Origin: JANMZR01 sp031383555 | GTDB lineage: Bacteria > Bacteroidota > Bacteroidia > Cytophagales > Spirosomataceae | Reading direction: 5' to 3' | Assembly: GCA_031383555.1 (NCBI GenBank) | Contig: JANMZR010000125.1 | Location: 1 to 17,189 of the forward strand | DNA: 17,189 nt | Part shown: positions 14,133 through 17,189 of the stretch, one piece after another | How positions within the stretch are numbered: position 1 is the stretch's first letter | Layout of the letters: the number at the start of each line of letters is the position of its first letter | Made by a program: the position numbers and the translations under genes | Notes under the pieces: generated by a model | What the model was told of the DNA's origin: nothing | Databases searched by the model: none | The model's input: the letters and a program-made list of their open reading frames with translations, nothing else

Positions 14133-15671
14133 TTACTTCGTTTTATCTTTGCTATATGCAATTCCATCTATCGAAAAACCGGCTACTTTTCCTTCACTAT
14201 CAAGCGAAAATTGCACGGTTGATTTTCCCCACCACCAATTACTATTACTACCTATAAAGGTATCATAATGCCAATGTTGCAAAGGAAAATTGAAGTTATT
14301 GGGTTGCTTTACTGTGAGTATTTCATTCTTTAATTCTACTTCGGCATTGCCATAAATTGTGTTTACATATTTGCCTGAATAGGCTCCTAGGGCTAAAGAA
14401 GGATTCGTATTGAGCACTCTTTTTGCCAAATGCTCGGTCTCCTTTTTATTGACACTATCGCTCAAACTTTTGTACAGATTAAAGAAATCGGTGCTCCAAT
14501 CATTCTTATTATCATGGAAACTCCACAAATCAAAGGCTTTGTACATCAAAGCATGGCGGATTTCGGTATGGTCGAGGTTTCCAAAAACATAAATAGAAAT
14601 GCGCTCTTCTGGAATCATGCCAAAAATGGCAACCAGACCATCTAAACTTCCTGTGTGAAATTGCACCATTTTTCCACGATAATCATGCTGAAACCAGCCG
14701 AGTCCATAGCTCGTCCAATGAGGTTTGGTTAGCTTAGTGGTTGGATAAAAATCGTTAGGTGGAATGAGTGCATGTGGCTTGAATAATTCGGCAAAAGTTT
14801 CGGCTTTAAGCAAGCGAGTGCCATTGAGTTTGGTGCTGTCTTGCAAAAATTGCATCCATTTACTTATATCGTCGGCACATGACCAAACGCCACCTGCTGC
14901 CCCCACATTATCACCATCTAAATAGCTAATGGTTCGGACTTCATCTTGCTTTTCTTTGTCTTTGAAATGAGGCGTTGTTTTGGTGGCACTTGCTGGAATT
15001 TTCGAATAATCGGCATATGTATTGTTCATACCTATGGGTTTAAAAAGTCGTTCCATAATAAATTCATCCCAAGTTTTACCACTCACTTTTTTTATTACTT
15101 CGCCTGCCACCAAATACATCAAATTTTGGTAAGTATAGGATGATCGTAATGAATACGACAAAGGAATGGTTTGCATTCGATGTAAGATTTCTTCACGAGA
15201 ATAACCTAAAATCCAAAGTAAATCGGCATTGCCAAGACCTGTATTGTGCGTAAAGAGGTCTTTTACCGTAATTTCGGCAGTTACGTAAGGATTTGATAAT
15301 TTGAATTCGGGTAGAATATTAGTAACAATATCGCTCCATTTAACTTTGCCTTCGTCCACCAATATTGCCATACAAATTGCCGTCATGGCTTTGGTTGTGG
15401 AGGCACAAGTTGATAATGTAGCGGTTGTATAAGGTGTTTTATCGGTGATATTTTGAACACCAAAACCCTTTTTTAATACCACATTTCCATCTTTCACTAC
15501 TACTACTGAAAGGCCTGGGGTTTTCCAAGTTGGTAAGGCATTTTGAATATAATTATCAAGAATTTCTGGTAGTTGTGCAGCGGTGAGAGCCTTTTTATCG
15601 GCTAATGGTTTTTGAGCATATAGCACAGAAGAAAGTATCAAAAAACTAAATAATATAGAAAGCCGTTTCAT
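14133..15671 (-). CDS. Periplasmic beta-lactamase-family serine hydrolase with C-terminal extension
   Basis: This 512-residue protein has a signal peptide (residues 1-19, SVLYAQ). The penicillin-recognising motifs are Ser91-Thr-Thr-Lys94 (TCASTTKAMTA), Tyr181-Gln-Asn183 (YTYQNLMYL) and His339-Thr-Gly341 (FHTGSLDG). The catalytic domain ends near residue 380. The tail (about 385-512) contains LGAYSGKYVNTIYGNAEVELK and looks like the DUF3471-type beta-sandwich found after many such hydrolases. Members act as peptidases or esterases in the periplasm; real beta-lactamase activity is less likely. It is encoded 50 bases downstream of the histidine kinase on the same strand. A TAGTTTTG box at 15696-15703 lies in that gap, so it may also have its own promoter. 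Confidence 0.92.
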   Translation of the reverse strand: MKRLSILFSFLILSSVLYAQKPLADKKALTAAQLPEILDNYIQNALPTWKTPGLSVVVVKDGNVVLKKGFGVQNITDKTPYTTATLSTCASTTKAMTAICMAILVDEGKVKWSDIVTNILPEFKLSNPYVTAEITVKDLFTHNTGLGNADLLWILGYSREEILHRMQTIPLSYSLRSSYTYQNLMYLVAGEVIKKVSGKTWDEFIMERLFKPIGMNNTYADYSKIPASATKTTPHFKDKEKQDEVRTISYLDGDNVGAAGGVWSCADDISKWMQFLQDSTKLNGTRLLKAETFAELFKPHALIPPNDFYPTTKLTKPHWTSYGLGWFQHDYRGKMVQFHTGSLDGLVAIFGMIPEERISIYVFGNLDHTEIRHALMYKAFDLWSFHDNKNDWSTDFFNLYKSLSDSVNKKETEHLAKRVLNTNPSLALGAYSGKYVNTIYGNAEVELKNEILTVKQPNNFNFPLQHWHYDTFIGSNSNWWWGKSTVQFSLDSEGKVAGFSIDGIAYSKDKTK

Positions 15672-15695
15672 AAAAAAGTGGGTTTAAAGAGAAAA

Positions 15696-15703
15696 CAAAA
15701 CTA
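15696..15703 (-). promoter_or_regulatory. Possible -7 box ahead of the periplasmic serine hydrolase
   Basis: The minus strand reads TAGTTTTG, matching TAnnTTTG, 24 bases before the ATG at 15671. The expected upstream TTTG at 19-21 bases is missing, so this is a weak candidate for a promoter separate from the kinase transcript. Confidence 0.3.
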
Positions 15704-15721
15704 ATTAAATTTTTAGAAAAA

Positions 15722-17189
15722 TTATAGTGGTAATTTTATAATAAACTCACTTCCTTCACCTTCTGTGCTCACAACTTCCAAAGCCCCGCCATGCCCTTTG
15801 GTCACAATATCATAAGCTAAACTCAGACCTAAACCAGTGCCTTGGCAAGTGGGTTTGGTGGTGAAAAAGGGTTGGAAGATTTTGGATTGCACTTCTTTTG
15901 ACATACCGGTTCCGTTGTCTTTAATTTTGATAACTATTAGATTGTCAATATGCTCAGTTGAAACACTAACCAAAGGTTTTTCCACCTCCTTTACAGCATA
16001 AAAAGCATTATTTATCAAATTCAACAAAACCCGCCCGATATCCTGCGGAAGGACGTTGATTTTTGGCAGATTTGAATCGAAATCAGTTTTGAAGTCGGAG
16101 TTGAAAGTGCTTTCTTTTGCTCTTAAGCCATGATAGGCCAATCTTAAATATTCATCGGCTAAGGCATTGACATCGGTTAATTCTTTTTCTCCTGAACTGG
16201 CTTTGGAATGTTCCAACATACCCTTTACAATGCTGCTTGCTCTCTTACCATGGAGGGTAATTTTCTCTAAGTTTTGTTTTAAGTCATCAGCAATTTCATT
16301 GGCCGACTGCTGATTGCCGACTGCCATTTCTTCTTTCATTTCTGTCACCAATTCACTTGAAACTTCCGAGAAATTATTGACAAAATTCAAAGGGTTTTGT
16401 ATTTCATGGGCGATACCAGCTGTGAGCTCGCCTAAGGAAGCGAGTTTTTCAGATTGTATGAGTTGGGCTTGAGTTGATTTGAGGGTTGAAAGGGTGTTTT
16501 CTAAAATAATATTCGCTTTTTGCTTTTGACGGTTGTTGCGGTAAAGAATAAAACCGATAATGGAAAAAACCGCAAGCATCAACAATAGGGAATAGGTTCT
16601 GATTTTTGATTGGGTTTGTATTGCATCTTTCTCCAAATTCTCTAAACGCTTCGTTTCTTCAAGCGAAAGACTTTGGAAATCGGCAATGTTTTTAATTCTT
16701 GTTCTATAGAAACTGTCTTTTGCTACCAATGCCAGCCCCTGATATTTGTAAGCACTGTCCACCTGATTATTTAGTTTATAGGCGAGGTAAACATCTTCAT
16801 ACGCTGTTCCTGTATTAATTGCTACTGTTTCAGAACGAAGGGATTTAACAATTCCAAGATTTTTTACAGCATAAACCAGTGCAGAATCCTTTTCGTTTTC
16901 CTGTAAAAAGACTTGAATCAGGTTACGATTTATTTGAGCAATACTGCTTTGATTGTTGTTTTCATTTGCTAATAATAAACCTTCGTAATAATATTTCTTA
17001 GCCTGTTGCTTATCTCCTTTTTGCAAATAAATATCTCCGATAATGGCAATAATAGAACTCTTGTAAACACTCTTATACGCTGGATTCTTCGAAAAAAAAT
17101 CTGCCTCTTTTGCATAATACAAAGCGGAATCAAGCTGATTCATTCTAAGATATGCTCCTGCCAAAGTCATATTCGCTGACCTTTGCCTG
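15722..17189 (-). CDS. TPR-containing sensor histidine kinase, 5' end outside the window
   Basis: This is the C-terminal part of a two-component sensor kinase. Numbering from the first Met at 17170, residues 1 to about 155 are helical TPR-like repeats (LAGAYLRMNQLDSALYYAKEA, DIYLQKGDKQQAKKYYYEGL). One transmembrane helix lies at about 192-210, then a coiled coil (about 214-245). The HisKA domain has phospho-acceptor His255 (GIAHEIQNPLNFVNNF). The HATPase domain is complete: N box (NLINNAF, Asn384-388), G1 (DNGTGMS), F box (FQPFFTTK) and G2 (GTGLGLSLAYDI). No receiver domain follows. The frame is open through the window edge (codons for RQRSAN precede the Met), so the start and further repeats lie beyond 17189. 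The stimulus and response regulator are not visible. Confidence 0.93.
   Translation of the reverse strand, partial: RQRSANMTLAGAYLRMNQLDSALYYAKEADFFSKNPAYKSVYKSSIIAIIGDIYLQKGDKQQAKKYYYEGLLLANENNNQSSIAQINRNLIQVFLQENEKDSALVYAVKNLGIVKSLRSETVAINTGTAYEDVYLAYKLNNQVDSAYKYQGLALVAKDSFYRTRIKNIADFQSLSLEETKRLENLEKDAIQTQSKIRTYSLLLMLAVFSIIGFILYRNNRQKQKANIILENTLSTLKSTQAQLIQSEKLASLGELTAGIAHEIQNPLNFVNNFSEVSSELVTEMKEEMAVGNQQSANEIADDLKQNLEKITLHGKRASSIVKGMLEHSKASSGEKELTDVNALADEYLRLAYHGLRAKESTFNSDFKTDFDSNLPKINVLPQDIGRVLLNLINNAFYAVKEVEKPLVSVSTEHIDNLIVIKIKDNGTGMSKEVQSKIFQPFFTTKPTCQGTGLGLSLAYDIVTKGHGGALEVVSTEGEGSEFIIKLPL

Noticed and set aside
1..17189. CRISPR array, tRNA, rRNA, riboswitch or prophage
   Set aside because: I saw no regularly spaced repeats, no tRNA-like cloverleaf or rRNA segments, no known riboswitch core and no phage structural genes.

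Overview
The window looks like chromosomal DNA of a low-GC member of the Bacteroidota. The evidence is AT-rich intergenic DNA, genes without Shine-Dalgarno sequences but with A-rich leaders, promoters of the TTTG-N19-TAnnTTTG type, and typical families: a CASDH/CASDC polyamine pathway, a 3-keto-disaccharide hydrolase, paired beta-lactamase-fold serine hydrolases and a TPR histidine kinase. I cannot place the genus; Cytophagia or a related class would fit.

Left part (1-6662), nearly all minus strand. Reading in the direction of transcription: a MntA/HepT-like nucleotidyltransferase-HEPN pair (hepT-like, then mntA-like), carboxynorspermidine synthase, a DUF2281/PIN (VapBC-type) toxin-antitoxin pair, a membrane-protein gene broken by one in-frame stop codon, a serine hydrolase whose signal-peptide region is open but has no usual start codon, a polytopic membrane protein, and the 5' part of carboxynorspermidine decarboxylase (nspC). 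The nspC copy does not finish. At 132-172 the sequence folds back and about 131 bases of the same gene reappear inverted at 97% identity. This is either a real inverted duplication or, more likely, a chimeric contig end joining two strain variants.

Middle part (6663-13266). A retropepsin-like protease (+) faces aminopeptidase P (-). A Gfo/Idh/MocA oxidoreductase (+) is followed by a secreted lipoprotein subtilase (+) with a strong bidirectional terminator. After a small repeat-like segment come a zinc-ribbon SAM methyltransferase and a DUF1080 3-keto-disaccharide hydrolase (both -), separated by an imperfect inverted repeat.

Right part (13266-17189). It holds a small two-helix membrane protein (+), an unlisted 48-residue basic protein (-) with the best promoter in the window, an intergenic stretch with a GC-richer patch, a second periplasmic serine hydrolase and a TPR-type sensor histidine kinase that runs off the right edge (both -).

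Themes: polyamine synthesis, with its two enzyme genes separated by about 4 kb of toxin-antitoxin and decaying genes; envelope and secreted hydrolases; and possibly keto-glycoside metabolism (Gfo/Idh plus DUF1080). I see no phage, IS transposase, CRISPR, rRNA or tRNA. The most notable observations are gene decay and the fold-back, not a clearly new system.
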